DNA from: Brevundimonas aurantiaca
GTDB lineage: Bacteria > Pseudomonadota > Alphaproteobacteria > Caulobacterales > Caulobacteraceae
Length of the DNA: 64,000 nt
Reading direction: 5' to 3'
Assembly: GCF_014199955.1 (NCBI RefSeq)
Contig: NZ_JACHOQ010000001.1
Location: 620,001 to 684,000, forward strand
Position 1 is the first letter of the stretch; each line of letters begins with the position of its first letter. This document shows, piece after piece, positions 22,689 through 30,858 of this stretch. The notes below the pieces were generated by a model. The model searched no databases. It was not told where the DNA came from and saw only the letters and a list, made by a program, of their open reading frames with translations. A program made the position numbers and the translations under genes.

Positions 22689-23483
22689 TCAGATGTAGTT
22701 TTCGCCCAGATAGACCCGCCGCACCTCGGGGTCGTTGACCGCCTCGTCCGCCGTGCCTTCGAACAGGACCGCGCCGCCCGAGATGATCGAGACCCGGTCG
22801 GTGATGTCCAGGGTCTCGCGCACATTGTGGTCGGTGATCAGGACGCCGATCCCCTGCCCCGCCAGATAGCGGATCACCGAGCGGATGTCGGCGATGGCCA
22901 GGGGGTCGATGCCGGCGAAGGGTTCGTCCAGCAGGATGAAGGACGGGCGTCCCGCAAGCGCCCGGGCGATCTCGACCCGACGCCGCTCGCCGCCCGACAG
23001 GGCGGTGGCCGGGGCGTGGCGCAGATGGTCGATGTGCAGTTCACCCAGCAGCCGCTCGGTCTCCGCCTCGACCCGGTCGCGGGGATAGTTCAGCTCGGCC
23101 ACGGCCTTGATGTTCTGCTCCACCGTCATGCCGCGGAAGATGGAGGCTTCCTGGGCCAGATAGCCCAGGCCCATCCGGCTGCGCTGATACATGGGCTGGC
23201 CGGTGATGTCCTCGCCGTCCAGCCAGATCGAGCCGGAGTCGGGCGGGATCAGGCCGGTGATCATATAGAAGCAGGTCGTCTTGCCGGCGCCGTTGGGGCC
23301 GAGCAGGCCCGCGACCTCGCCCCGCTGGACGGTCAGGGAGACGTCGCGCACCACCTGCCGGGCGCCGAACGCGCGGGCGATGTTGCGCACCCGCAGGCCC
23401 TTTTCCGCGCGCGCAGCCGCAGGCGTCGGCTCGGGCGCCGGCCGATCATCCAGATTCAGGGCAGAGAGTTCTTTACGCGCCAA
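22689..23483 (-). CDS. lptB: LPS export ABC transporter ATP-binding protein
   Basis: A 264-aa ATPase that drives LPS transfer from the inner membrane to the outer membrane with LptF/G/C/A/D. Walker A is GPNGAGKTT, the signature LSGGERRRVEIARAL, Walker B FILLDEPFAGIDP, and the switch His lies in LITDHNVRETL. The core begins at about residue 29, so there is a short Pro/Ala-rich N-terminal extension. The start is TTG at 23483 with a weak ribosome-binding site, and no ATG occurs before the core. It lies between lptA and rpoN. Confidence 0.95.
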   Translation of the reverse strand: MARKELSALNLDDRPAPEPTPAAARAEKGLRVRNIARAFGARQVVRDVSLTVQRGEVAGLLGPNGAGKTTCFYMITGLIPPDSGSIWLDGEDITGQPMYQRSRMGLGYLAQEASIFRGMTVEQNIKAVAELNYPRDRVEAETERLLGELHIDHLRHAPATALSGGERRRVEIARALAGRPSFILLDEPFAGIDPLAIADIRSVIRYLAGQGIGVLITDHNVRETLDITDRVSIISGGAVLFEGTADEAVNDPEVRRVYLGENYI

Positions 23484-23518
23484 AGGTCGAGATCCGTGCG
23501 GCCTTCCCGGACGGGCGC

Positions 23519-24025
23519 CTAGTTGGTTCCGTTGGGATAGAAGACGCCCTGGACCCGATTGCCGGCGGCGCCGCGCGGCGCGCCTTCCATACGAGCGGTC
23601 TGCGTATTGACGTTATAGACCAGACGCGATCCGGACAGGACATTCTGGCCCTGGGTCAGGATGACATTTCCCGTCACCACGATCTCGCCAGAGCCCAGAT
23701 TATAGACCGCCCGATCGCCGCGCATGGTCTGCTCCGGCGTCACGAAATAGACCGATCCGGCCGCCTCGGCCCGCTCCAGATCGCCGCCCGATCCAGAGAC
23801 CAGGGTCAGTTGGTCGGCGCGAAACCGATTGCCGCCTTGCACGGCCTCAGCCCGCCCCCGCAGAATGACCCGGTTCGGCGCATATTCGACCCCGTCCGCC
23901 CCATAGGCGACCGGCTGGTTCGAGCCCCGCGTCTGGGCGTCGCCGACGGCCGGCAAGGCCAAGAGGGCCATCGCCCCCGCCGCCGCGACCGCGGCCCGTG
24001 TTCCAAAGATCTTCATCATGGTCAT
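23519..24025 (-). CDS. lptA: LPS transport periplasmic protein LptA (OstA-like)
   Basis: A 168-aa periplasmic bridge protein. The signal peptide ends at about VGDAQT. The OstA-type beta-jellyroll repeats are visible (VILRGRAEAVQGGNRFRAD, RGDRAVYNLGSGEIVVTGNV, QNVLSGSRLVYNVNTQTARM). The ATG overlaps the lptC stop by 4 bp, so the two proteins are probably translated in step. LptA oligomers carry LPS from LptC to the outer-membrane LptD/E. Confidence 0.93.
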   Translation of the reverse strand: MTMMKIFGTRAAVAAAGAMALLALPAVGDAQTRGSNQPVAYGADGVEYAPNRVILRGRAEAVQGGNRFRADQLTLVSGSGGDLERAEAAGSVYFVTPEQTMRGDRAVYNLGSGEIVVTGNVILTQGQNVLSGSRLVYNVNTQTARMEGAPRGAAGNRVQGVFYPNGTN

Positions 24026-24681
24026 TCGCCTGAACCCGAGGGGGTCAGAACCCCCCGCACCTTGTTGTCGCCGGAGCCTTTGAACACCACGCGCTCGCCC
24101 TGATCATAGATCGCATAGGACGAAGCGTTGATGGTTCCAATAGGGCCCGCGCCCTGAACGCCTTTTGAACCGGTGATGATTCCGGTCGAGGTGTCGACCA
24201 CCGCCTCGGGCGTGGTCAGCACAAACCCCGTGCCCCCGTCCGAAATCCGCACATTGGGGCCGATGGTCACGGTCTTGGCCTGTTCGTCATAGGTCCCGCC
24301 GTCGGCGGTCATCTCCGTGACCTTGCGTCCGCCCAGGTTCAGCTTCAGCGCCGGGCCGATCAGGCGGAAACGGCCGGTCGCCGCATCGCGCACGGCGCCC
24401 TGGGCCCCGACGGTGAAGGCGCGGCCTTGCGCGTCCTGGCCGTGGAACAGCGGCTTGTCCAGGCGGACCTCCTGGCCCTGACTGGCCTTGCGCTCCACGC
24501 CGGACATGACGGTGCGGAAGACCGTCCAGGTCAGGACGCCCCCCGCCAGCACCAGGATGATGATCGGCAGGACGCGGCGATACAGTTTGACTCGGCGGGA
24601 ATGGGCGCGCCAGCGCGCCCCGGCCAGGGCGACCCGCTGTTCGTCCGCCTCGATACGGGTCTGTTCGCCGGGTTCGGTCAA
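24022..24681 (-). CDS. lptC: LPS export system protein LptC
   Basis: About 219 aa with one N-terminal membrane segment (VLPIIILVLAGGVLTWTVF) and a periplasmic LptC jellyroll (ADGGTYDEQAKTVTIGPNV, VLTTPEAVVDTSTGIITG). It docks LptA onto the LptBFG pump. The start is taken as TTG at 24681, which has GAGG at 6 nt and lies 7 bp after the rnd stop. Longer open frame upstream runs through rnd in another frame and is not plausible coding sequence. Confidence 0.9.
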   Translation of the reverse strand: MTEPGEQTRIEADEQRVALAGARWRAHSRRVKLYRRVLPIIILVLAGGVLTWTVFRTVMSGVERKASQGQEVRLDKPLFHGQDAQGRAFTVGAQGAVRDAATGRFRLIGPALKLNLGGRKVTEMTADGGTYDEQAKTVTIGPNVRISDGGTGFVLTTPEAVVDTSTGIITGSKGVQGAGPIGTINASSYAIYDQGERVVFKGSGDNKVRGVLTPSGSGE

Positions 24682-24688
24682 GACGGCC

Positions 24689-25303
24689 TCAGCTGTGGGC
24701 GAAGATGTCGACCTCGTCCCATCCGGCGAGGTCGAGCGCCGAACGGCTCGGCAGGAAGTCGAAGCAGCGGGCGGCCAGTTCGGCCCGCCCCTCGCGCGCC
24801 AGCATCTGATCCAGCCGCGCCTTGGCCGCATGCAGATAAAGAACGTCCGAGGCGGCGTAGTCCAGCTGGGCCGGGCTCAGCTCCGCCGCGCCCCAGTCGG
24901 ACGACTGCTGCGCCTTGGACAGGTCCACTCCCACCAGCTCGCGCACCACGTCCTTCAGACCATGGCGATCCGTATAGGTGCGGGCCAGTTTGGAGGCGAT
25001 CTTGGTGCAATAGACCGGCCGGGTCTCCACCCCCAGGTGCAGCTGGAACATGCCGATGTCGAAGCGGCCGAAGTGGAAGATCTTGGTCACGGCCGGGTCG
25101 GTCAGCAGCCGCTTCAGGTTCGGACAGTCGTAGGCGGGACGGTTCAGCCGCACCACATGGGCGTTTCCGTCGCCGGACGACAGCTGGACCACGCACAGGG
25201 GGTCGCGACGGAAACGCAGGCCCATGGTCTCGGAATCGATGGCGACTTCCGTCCCCAGGTCCAGGTCGTCGGGCAGGTCGCCCTCATGCAGATAAACGGT
25301 CAT
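24689..25303 (-). CDS. ribonuclease D-family 3'-5' exonuclease
   Basis: A 204-aa single-domain DEDD exonuclease, roughly half the length of E. coli RNase D because the HRDC domains are absent; this short form is common in alphaproteobacteria. Exo motifs are VAIDSETMGL, KIFHFGRFDIGMF and DYAASDVLYLHAAK. It probably trims 3' ends of structured RNAs. It begins the rnd-lptCAB operon and lies downstream of tRNA-Leu, beyond a hairpin terminator. Confidence 0.93.
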   Translation of the reverse strand: MTVYLHEGDLPDDLDLGTEVAIDSETMGLRFRRDPLCVVQLSSGDGNAHVVRLNRPAYDCPNLKRLLTDPAVTKIFHFGRFDIGMFQLHLGVETRPVYCTKIASKLARTYTDRHGLKDVVRELVGVDLSKAQQSSDWGAAELSPAQLDYAASDVLYLHAAKARLDQMLAREGRAELAARCFDFLPSRSALDLAGWDEVDIFAHS

Positions 25304-25377
25304 GGACAGGTTCTTACACGGCGAAGGCGCGCGGCGAAACGGCCTCGCGACAGGCATGATGAGGGGCCGGAAACGAC

Positions 25378-25409
25378 GACGGCGCCGTGTCCGAAAACAC
25401 GGCGCCGTC
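25378..25409 (-). terminator. hairpin terminator after tRNA-Leu
   Basis: A 13-bp perfect stem, GACGGCGCCGTGT (25378-25390) with ACACGGCGCCGTC (25397-25409), and a six-base loop. It lies 7 bp past the tRNA CCA end. The following tract (GTCGTTTCC on the minus strand) is only weakly U-rich. Confidence 0.7.
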
Positions 25410-25416
25410 TGAAAGA

Positions 25417-25503
<87 letters not shown>

Positions 25504-25695
25504 CCCGTCGGCAGCGCCTTGCGGCGTTTCCATCGGGAAGGCGCGGACCTCTAAGGGAGGGTCCGGGCGGGGTCAACAGGGATTTTTCATCGGCGGGCGG
25601 TTTTATTTTCCAAGCGTCGCCGCAGGGCGGCGTCCAGCCTGCGTTAAGCCTGTTCGCTTACTCCGCCTTGAGGCGAGCCGGCCTAGCATCCGCCC

Positions 25696-26550
25696 ATGGC
25701 CCAGCCGACCCTGACCCAGACCACGCCCGATCGGCGCGCGGCCGTGCGGCGTCCCTACCGCCGTCAGCGACGGCCGGAGGAGCGGGTGCGCCTCTTGGGC
25801 GAGGCGGTCGATCTGGTCCGGCCCGAAGAGGTGCTGCACCATGTTCAGGCGGCGGTGGCAGAGGGCCGCAAGACCCTGATCGCCAACCACAATCTGCACA
25901 GCCTGCATCTGATCCAGACCCAGGCGGAGATGCGGGCCTTCTATGACCGCGCCGACCTGGTCCAGGTCGATTCGACGCCTCTGATCTGGTTCCTGCGCGC
26001 CCTCGGCCTGCCCGGTCGCGGCTTTCACCGATCCACCTATCTGGACTGGCGGGACCATTTCTGGAGCGTCGCCGACCGCCGGGGCTGGCGCGTCATGTCG
26101 ATCGGCGGGGCGCCCGCCGTCGGCCCGGAGGCGGCCCGGCGCCTGGCCGAACGCTATCCTGGCGCGGAGATTCGCACCCGCCACGGCTTCTTCGACGCCC
26201 GCCCCGGATCTGCCGACAACGCCGACATCCTGGCGGACATCCGCGCCTTCTCGCCCCACATCCTGTTCGTCGGCATGGGCATGCCTCGCCAGGAGTCGTG
26301 GATCGCGACCGTGTTCGACGATCTGCCCGCCTGCGTCGTCTTTTCGGTCGGGGCGGCTTTCGACTATGAGGCCGGCGTCCAGAAGTCGGCGCCGCGCTGG
26401 ATGGGCCGGGTCGGGCTGGAATGGGCCTATCGCCTGCTGCACGATCCCCGGCGCCTGTTTCACCGCTATTGCGTCGAACCGTGGAGCCTGGCGCCTCTGG
26501 CCTTGCGTGAACTTACCGCCGCCTTCGCCCGACGACGCCAAGCGGATTGA
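25696..26550 (+). CDS. WecG/TagA/CpsF family glycosyltransferase
   Basis: A 284-aa GT26-family enzyme, which adds N-acetylmannosamine(uronic acid)-type sugars to undecaprenyl-linked intermediates at the cytoplasmic membrane. Family landmarks are TLIANHNLHSLHLIQ, LVQVDSTPLIWFLRALG, RVMSIGGAPAVGPEAARRL, ILFVGMGMPRQESWI and SVGAAFDYEAGVQKSAPRWM. A basic N-terminal stretch (about residues 10-30) precedes the core. It is followed by the FAD/NAD(P) oxidoreductase with a 104-bp gap. No other polysaccharide genes are adjacent, so the glycan it serves is unknown. Confidence 0.92.
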   Translation: MAQPTLTQTTPDRRAAVRRPYRRQRRPEERVRLLGEAVDLVRPEEVLHHVQAAVAEGRKTLIANHNLHSLHLIQTQAEMRAFYDRADLVQVDSTPLIWFLRALGLPGRGFHRSTYLDWRDHFWSVADRRGWRVMSIGGAPAVGPEAARRLAERYPGAEIRTRHGFFDARPGSADNADILADIRAFSPHILFVGMGMPRQESWIATVFDDLPACVVFSVGAAFDYEAGVQKSAPRWMGRVGLEWAYRLLHDPRRLFHRYCVEPWSLAPLALRELTAAFARRRQAD

Positions 26551-26654
26551 TCTAAATCCTACTTGGCAGATAGATATTTATCGGCATGATCGACTTCCGC
26601 CTCCGCCCGTCGTGTCTGGGTGAAGGGTCGCCCCACGGCATTACGGGAGCATCG

Positions 26655-28031
26655 ATGTCGCAAGACCATGGACCCAGGGTGGCGATCATCGGCGCCGGCT
26701 TCAGCGGCCTGCTGACCGCGATACAGCTTTTGAAGCGGTCGCCCGTCGTGCAGGTGACGCTGATCGAGCGGCGCGACGCCTTCGGTCCCGGCGTCGCCTA
26801 TGACACCGGCAATCCCGGCCATCTGCTGAACGTCCGCCTGGACAATATGAGCGCCTTTCCCGACCGACCCGACCATCTGGCGAACTGGCTGGCGGAACAG
26901 CCGTCCTGGCGCGCCCAGGACGGCTTCATCACACGCGGCGTGTACGGCGACTATCTGCGGCATCTGCTGGCCGAGACGCTCGAGGGGAATGCGGACGAGG
27001 CGGGGCGAATGACTCTCGTCCAGGGCGAGGCCCAGGCGATCGACCGCCACGAAGGCGGTTGGCGGATCATGGTTGGTGCGGAAGTCATCGTGGCCGATGC
27101 GGTGATCCTGGCCTTGGGCAATCTGGAGCCCGCCTCCCCGCCCGGGATCGATGCGGCGGTCCGCGCCTCGGCCGCCTATGTCGAAAACCCGTGGCGTATC
27201 GACACGGCTGCGGTCGGAGCTGGGCGCAACATCCTTCTGATCGGCTCCGGCCTGACCATGGTGGATGCGGTCCTGACGCTTCGGCGACCGGGACGGCGGT
27301 TTACCGCCCTGTCCAGGCACGGCCTCCTGCCCCGCGGCCACGCGACGGTTCCACCGGCGCCCTTCGACGGCGCCTTTTCGGGCGGTCCGTCCGAAGTCCT
27401 GTCTCAAGTGCGGCGCGCCGTCCTGACCCACGATTGGCGGGCGGTGTTCGATCGCCTGAGGCACGGCGCCCGCGACCTGTGGCGCGCCTGGACGCCGCAG
27501 CAGAAGCGCCGCTTCCTGCGTCATCTTCGCCCCTTGTGGGACGTTCACCGCCACCGGACGGCGCCGGGCGTGACGCGAGAAATCGCCGCCATGCTGGCTG
27601 CGGGCGATCTGACGGTGCTGGCGGGCAAGCTGACCGGAGTGGTGCTGGACGACGATTCGGTCGAGGCCGCCTGGCGGCCGCGCCACCGTCGCCGCCCGAT
27701 CCGGGACAGGTTCGACCTGGTGATCAACTGCACCGGCCCGCTGGGCGTCATTCAGCACAGCGCCGAGCCGGTGATCCGCAATCTGCTGGCCCAGGGCTAC
27801 GGTCGGCCCGATCCGATCGGCCTGGGGCTGGAGGTCGATCAGGGCGGGCAGCTGATCGGGGGCGAGGGCGCCCCAACCCCTGACCTTTACGCCATCGGCC
27901 CTTTGACCCGCGGCGCCTTTTGGGAAATGACCGCGGTGCCCGATCTGCGAGGGCAGGCGCGGGACTTGGCGGCGGTGGTGGCCGACCGACTGACGAACGC
28001 CGACGGCTCGGTCAGATCGGCATGGCCATGA
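26655..28031 (+). CDS. FAD/NAD(P)-binding oxidoreductase (YdhS/HpyO-like)
   Basis: About 458 aa. A dinucleotide fold at the N terminus (RVAIIGAGFSGLLTAIQLL), then FGPGVAYDTGNPGHLLNVR and a second Rossmann motif (NILLIGSGLTMVDAVLTL), are typical of the PF13454 family. The C-terminal part has LVINCTGPLGV and DLYAIGPLTRGAFWEMTAVPDLR. Relatives include uncharacterised YdhS-type proteins; the substrate is unknown. The start at 26655 has GGGAG upstream and directly begins the FAD fold. The 3' end overlaps the convergent fliE gene by 20 bp. Confidence 0.88.
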   Translation: MSQDHGPRVAIIGAGFSGLLTAIQLLKRSPVVQVTLIERRDAFGPGVAYDTGNPGHLLNVRLDNMSAFPDRPDHLANWLAEQPSWRAQDGFITRGVYGDYLRHLLAETLEGNADEAGRMTLVQGEAQAIDRHEGGWRIMVGAEVIVADAVILALGNLEPASPPGIDAAVRASAAYVENPWRIDTAAVGAGRNILLIGSGLTMVDAVLTLRRPGRRFTALSRHGLLPRGHATVPPAPFDGAFSGGPSEVLSQVRRAVLTHDWRAVFDRLRHGARDLWRAWTPQQKRRFLRHLRPLWDVHRHRTAPGVTREIAAMLAAGDLTVLAGKLTGVVLDDDSVEAAWRPRHRRRPIRDRFDLVINCTGPLGVIQHSAEPVIRNLLAQGYGRPDPIGLGLEVDQGGQLIGGEGAPTPDLYAIGPLTRGAFWEMTAVPDLRGQARDLAAVVADRLTNADGSVRSAWP

Positions 28032-28314
28032 TTTCCTTATAGGCCGAGATGACCTGGTCGCGGACGGACATCACCGTCTCCAGCGACGCCTCGGCCGAGC
28101 TCAGCGCCGTGACCACGTCGATCAGATTGCCCTGGCCCTGAATCGACTTGGTCATCTGGGTCTCGGCCGCCCGCGTCTGGTCGGCCAGGCCGGTCATGGC
28201 GGTCTTGACCAGGTCGGCGAAGCCGTTGTCGCCGGCGACGGGCGGCTGGGCGGCGACGGGCATGGCCCCGCCCTGGACGGCGGCGTAGGCCTTGGCGGCC
28301 ATCATCGGGTTCAT
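28012..28314 (-). CDS. fliE: flagellar hook-basal body complex protein FliE
   Basis: A 100-aa adaptor between the MS ring and the rod. The C-terminal family signature is GQGNLIDVVTALSSAEASLETVMSVRDQVISAYKEIMAMPI, and there is no cleavable signal. It is the third gene of flgB-flgC-fliE. The end of the gene overlaps the convergent oxidoreductase gene. Confidence 0.95.
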   Translation of the reverse strand: MNPMMAAKAYAAVQGGAMPVAAQPPVAGDNGFADLVKTAMTGLADQTRAAETQMTKSIQGQGNLIDVVTALSSAEASLETVMSVRDQVISAYKEIMAMPI

Positions 28315-28325
28315 GGCCTAGTCCC

Positions 28326-28745
28326 TCAGCGTTTGATGATGTCGAGGGTGCGGCTGTCCATCGACCGCGCCGTCTCGATGACGTTCAGATTGGCCTCATA
28401 GGCGCGCTGGGCCTCGCGCATGTCCATGGCCTCGACCAGGGTGTCGACATTGGGCCGCATCACATAGCCCTGGGCGTTGGCCGCCGGATGGGAGGGGTCG
28501 TAGTCCATCTTGAAATCGCTGTCGTCGGGCCGGACCTCGGCCAGGGCGACGCCGGTCGCGCCGTCCACCTCCCGCGCCTGAAAGACGGGGATCTGCCGAC
28601 GATAGGGCTCGCCGCCCGGCGTGCGGGCCGTGGACTGGGCGTTGGCGATGTTCTCGGCGATCACGCGCATGCGCGACTGCTGGGCCTTCAGGGCCGAGGC
28701 CGCCACGGCCATGGCGCTGTTCGAGGGTGGGACGGGATCAGGCAT
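28326..28745 (-). CDS. flgC: flagellar proximal rod protein FlgC
   Basis: A 139-aa rod protein exported by the flagellar type III system. The N-terminal ALKAQQSRMRVIAENIANAQ motif and the C-terminal NVDTLVEAMDMREAQRAYEANLNVIETAR are the paired helices that form the rod coiled coil. It is 11 bp upstream of fliE and follows flgB. Confidence 0.96.
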   Translation of the reverse strand: MPDPVPPSNSAMAVAASALKAQQSRMRVIAENIANAQSTARTPGGEPYRRQIPVFQAREVDGATGVALAEVRPDDSDFKMDYDPSHPAANAQGYVMRPNVDTLVEAMDMREAQRAYEANLNVIETARSMDSRTLDIIKR

Positions 28746-28761
28746 GGGTCAGGCCTCCGGT

Positions 28762-29169
28762 TCAGGCCGCGCCGGGCTTGCGCGCGGCCATGCGGATCAT
28801 CGACATGGATTTCTGGTAAAAGCCGATGGCGGCGTCATAGGCCATGCGGCTCTCGGCCATCTTCAGCATCTGCTCTTCGACCACCACCGAATTGCCGTCC
28901 AGGGTGGTCTCAGAGTCCGGGGACTTGGACGAATCGAAGCGGGGCGGCGCCACGGCGGGCGCCAGATGGGCCCGGTTGGTCCGCACCATCGGCAGTCCGC
29001 CGCCGGAGCGCAGGGCGGCGGCGAAGTCGCTGGGCTGTTTCAGGTCGCGGCCGACGAAGCCGGGGGTGTCGGCGTTGGCCACGTTTTCGGCGATGACCTT
29101 CTGGCGGGCGTCCAGCCAGCCCAGCCGGCCCTTGATCTGTCCCAGCAGCGGAATGTCGGCGACGCCCAT
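28762..29169 (-). CDS. flgB: flagellar basal-body rod protein FlgB
   Basis: A 135-aa proximal rod protein with WLDARQKVIAENVANADTPG near the N terminus and a C-terminal MLKMAESRMAYDAAIGFYQKSMSMIR helix. It is the first gene of flgB-flgC-fliE. A CtrA-like box lies about 58 bp upstream, between flgB and the divergent fliO. Confidence 0.96.
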   Translation of the reverse strand: MGVADIPLLGQIKGRLGWLDARQKVIAENVANADTPGFVGRDLKQPSDFAAALRSGGGLPMVRTNRAHLAPAVAPPRFDSSKSPDSETTLDGNSVVVEEQMLKMAESRMAYDAAIGFYQKSMSMIRMAARKPGAA

Positions 29170-29226
29170 GGCGGTCTCCCGTGCGGCGCAAAAATGCGCG
29201 ATGGGCAGAAAATGCCGCCTCCATGG

Positions 29227-29241
29227 TTAATAGGGCGTTAT
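29227..29241. promoter_or_regulatory. candidate CtrA box between flgB and fliO
   Basis: TTAA-TAGGGCG-TTAT on the plus strand; read on the minus strand it is ATAA-CGCCCTA-TTAACC, one mismatch from the TTAA-N7-TTAA consensus with the favoured CC extension. It sits between two divergent flagellar operons of the class that CtrA controls in Caulobacter. A second TTAA pair at 29254-29270 has a 9-bp spacer and fits less well. Confidence 0.5.
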
Positions 29242-29312
29242 CTCAACGGCTCGTTAACCAGGCTGATTAAGACTTGGGGTCACAGCGCCGACTGCGCCGG
29301 GGCCCAAAGCGT

Positions 29313-29588
29313 ATGAACTTCCTTGATCTCGCCCGCGCCGTCTTCGGCCTGGCCTTCACCCTGGGCCTGATCGGCCTGGCGGCCTACGCCGCGCGCCGCT
29401 ACGCCCCCCAGCTGCTGGCGCGACTGAACGCAGAACGCGGCGAACGGCGGATGCAGGTGGTCGAGACCCTGGTTCTGGACCCCGCCCGCCGCCTGGTCCT
29501 GGTGCGGATCGACGACGAGGAACGGCTGATCCTGCTGGGCGAAGGCCGCGAACTGATCGAGCCGCGCCAGCCGGGGATTTTCAAGTGA
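29313..29588 (+). CDS. fliO: flagellar biosynthetic protein FliO
   Basis: A 91-aa protein with one membrane helix near the N terminus (ARAVFGLAFTLGLIGLAAYAA) and a cytoplasmic tail (RRMQVVETLVLDPARRLVLVRIDDEERLILLGE) characteristic of FliO. It assists assembly of the FliP pore of the export gate. The start at 29313 gives the membrane helix directly after MNFLDL. It overlaps fliP by 4 bp (GTGA). Confidence 0.9.
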   Translation: MNFLDLARAVFGLAFTLGLIGLAAYAARRYAPQLLARLNAERGERRMQVVETLVLDPARRLVLVRIDDEERLILLGEGRELIEPRQPGIFK

Positions 29589-30430
29589 AGGACGCAAAAC
29601 CGCCTTCCACCCGCCGGAGCCGGGAAAAGGTCTTCACGGTTCCCGCCGCCTCCGAACTGAAGCGCGCGGCCTTCTTGTCGCTGATCACCACCCTGGTCTG
29701 CCTGGCCTGGCCGATCGCGGCCCTGGCCCAGGAAGCCGCCCAGTCCGGCTCGGCCATCAACATCGACCTGGGCACTGGGGCCGGCCTGACCCAGCGGGTG
29801 GTCCAACTGGTCGGACTGATGACCGTGCTGTCCCTGGCGCCTTCCATCGTCATCATGACCACCAGCTTCGTGCGGATCGTCGTGGTCCTGTCCCTGCTGC
29901 GCACCGCCCTCGGCATGCAGCAGTCGCCGCCGAACGCGGTTCTGGTGTCCCTGGCCCTGTTCCTGAGCGCCATCGTCATGGCCCCGACCTGGCAGGACGC
30001 CTATGATTCGGGCATCCGCCCGCTGCTGGATCAGCAGATGGAACTGCCCCAGGCCTTCGATGCGGCGTCCGAACCTGTGAAAACTTTCATGCTGGCCCAG
30101 GTGGACCGTTCGGACCTGGCGCTCTTCACCCGGTTGAGCCGCGTCGAGCCCCCGACCAACCTCCAGGAACTGCCCCTTCGGGTCGTCACCCCGGCCTTCA
30201 TGATCAGTGAGCTGAAGAAGGCCTTCGAAATCGGATTTCTTCTTTTCGTTCCGTTCCTTGTCATCGACCTGGTGGTGGCCAGCGTGCTGATGTCCATGGG
30301 TATGATGATGCTTCCGCCGGTGGTGGTTTCCTTACCCTTCAAACTGATCTTCTTCGTCCTGGTGGACGGCTGGAGACTGGTCGCCGGGAGCCTGGTGGAG
30401 AGCTTCCAGCGGGCGTCCGGAACCGGATAA
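29585..30430 (+). CDS. fliP: flagellar biosynthetic protein FliP
   Basis: A 281-aa export-gate subunit starting at GTG 29585, overlapping fliO. A signal segment (LSLITTLVCLAWPIAALAQE) precedes the FliP core: MTTSFVRIVVVLSLLRTALGMQQSPPN, LALFLSAIVMAP, VVTPAFMISELKKAFEIGF and VLMSMGMMMLPPVVVSLPFKLIFFVLVDGW. The charged N-terminal ~30 residues before the signal segment are longer than in many homologues. An 8-bp inverted repeat GGCTTTGC/GCAAAGCC lies just after the gene (30445-30475), without a T tract. Confidence 0.97.
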   Translation: MKDAKPPSTRRSREKVFTVPAASELKRAAFLSLITTLVCLAWPIAALAQEAAQSGSAINIDLGTGAGLTQRVVQLVGLMTVLSLAPSIVIMTTSFVRIVVVLSLLRTALGMQQSPPNAVLVSLALFLSAIVMAPTWQDAYDSGIRPLLDQQMELPQAFDAASEPVKTFMLAQVDRSDLALFTRLSRVEPPTNLQELPLRVVTPAFMISELKKAFEIGFLLFVPFLVIDLVVASVLMSMGMMMLPPVVVSLPFKLIFFVLVDGWRLVAGSLVESFQRASGTG

Positions 30431-30543
30431 TCCCCGCCCCATAAGGCTTTGCGCCGTTTCCCCGCTTGCAAAGCCAAGCGAAATCCGTGTTGATCCCCCG
30501 GTCCTCGCCCTGAATCGGGCGACTAACACTGGAAATGTCTCTT

Positions 30544-30822
30544 ATGACCACTCAAGCCGAACTGATCGCCGCCGTCGCCAAGGACGCCGGTGTCTCGCAG
30601 GCCGACGCCGGCAAGGTGCTGACCGCCATCGTCGAAAACATCCACGCCAGCCTGAAGGCCGGCGGCGACGTGCGCATCTCGAACCTGGGCGTCTTCGACA
30701 CCGCCGACCGCGCCGAGCGTGAAGGCCGCAACCCGGCCACGGGCGCGACCATCAAGATCGCCGCCTCCAAGGCCGTGCGCTTCCGCGTCTCCAAGCCGCT
30801 GAAGGACGCCGTCAACGGCTAA
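30544..30822 (+). CDS. HU-family DNA-binding protein
   Basis: A 92-aa histone-like protein beginning MTTQAELIAAVAKDAG; a start three codons upstream (30535) is also possible. The dimerisation helices are followed by the DNA-binding arm REGRNPATGATIKIAASKAVRFRVSKPLKDAVNG. The arm carries RNPATG with the intercalating proline. It bends and compacts DNA. It has its own short intergenic region and a strong terminator. A small hairpin CGCCC-TGAATC-GGGCG precedes it. Confidence 0.95.
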   Translation: MTTQAELIAAVAKDAGVSQADAGKVLTAIVENIHASLKAGGDVRISNLGVFDTADRAEREGRNPATGATIKIAASKAVRFRVSKPLKDAVNG

Positions 30823-30858
30823 GACCTTCGGGTCCAGACTGCGGATCTGATCTGCGGA

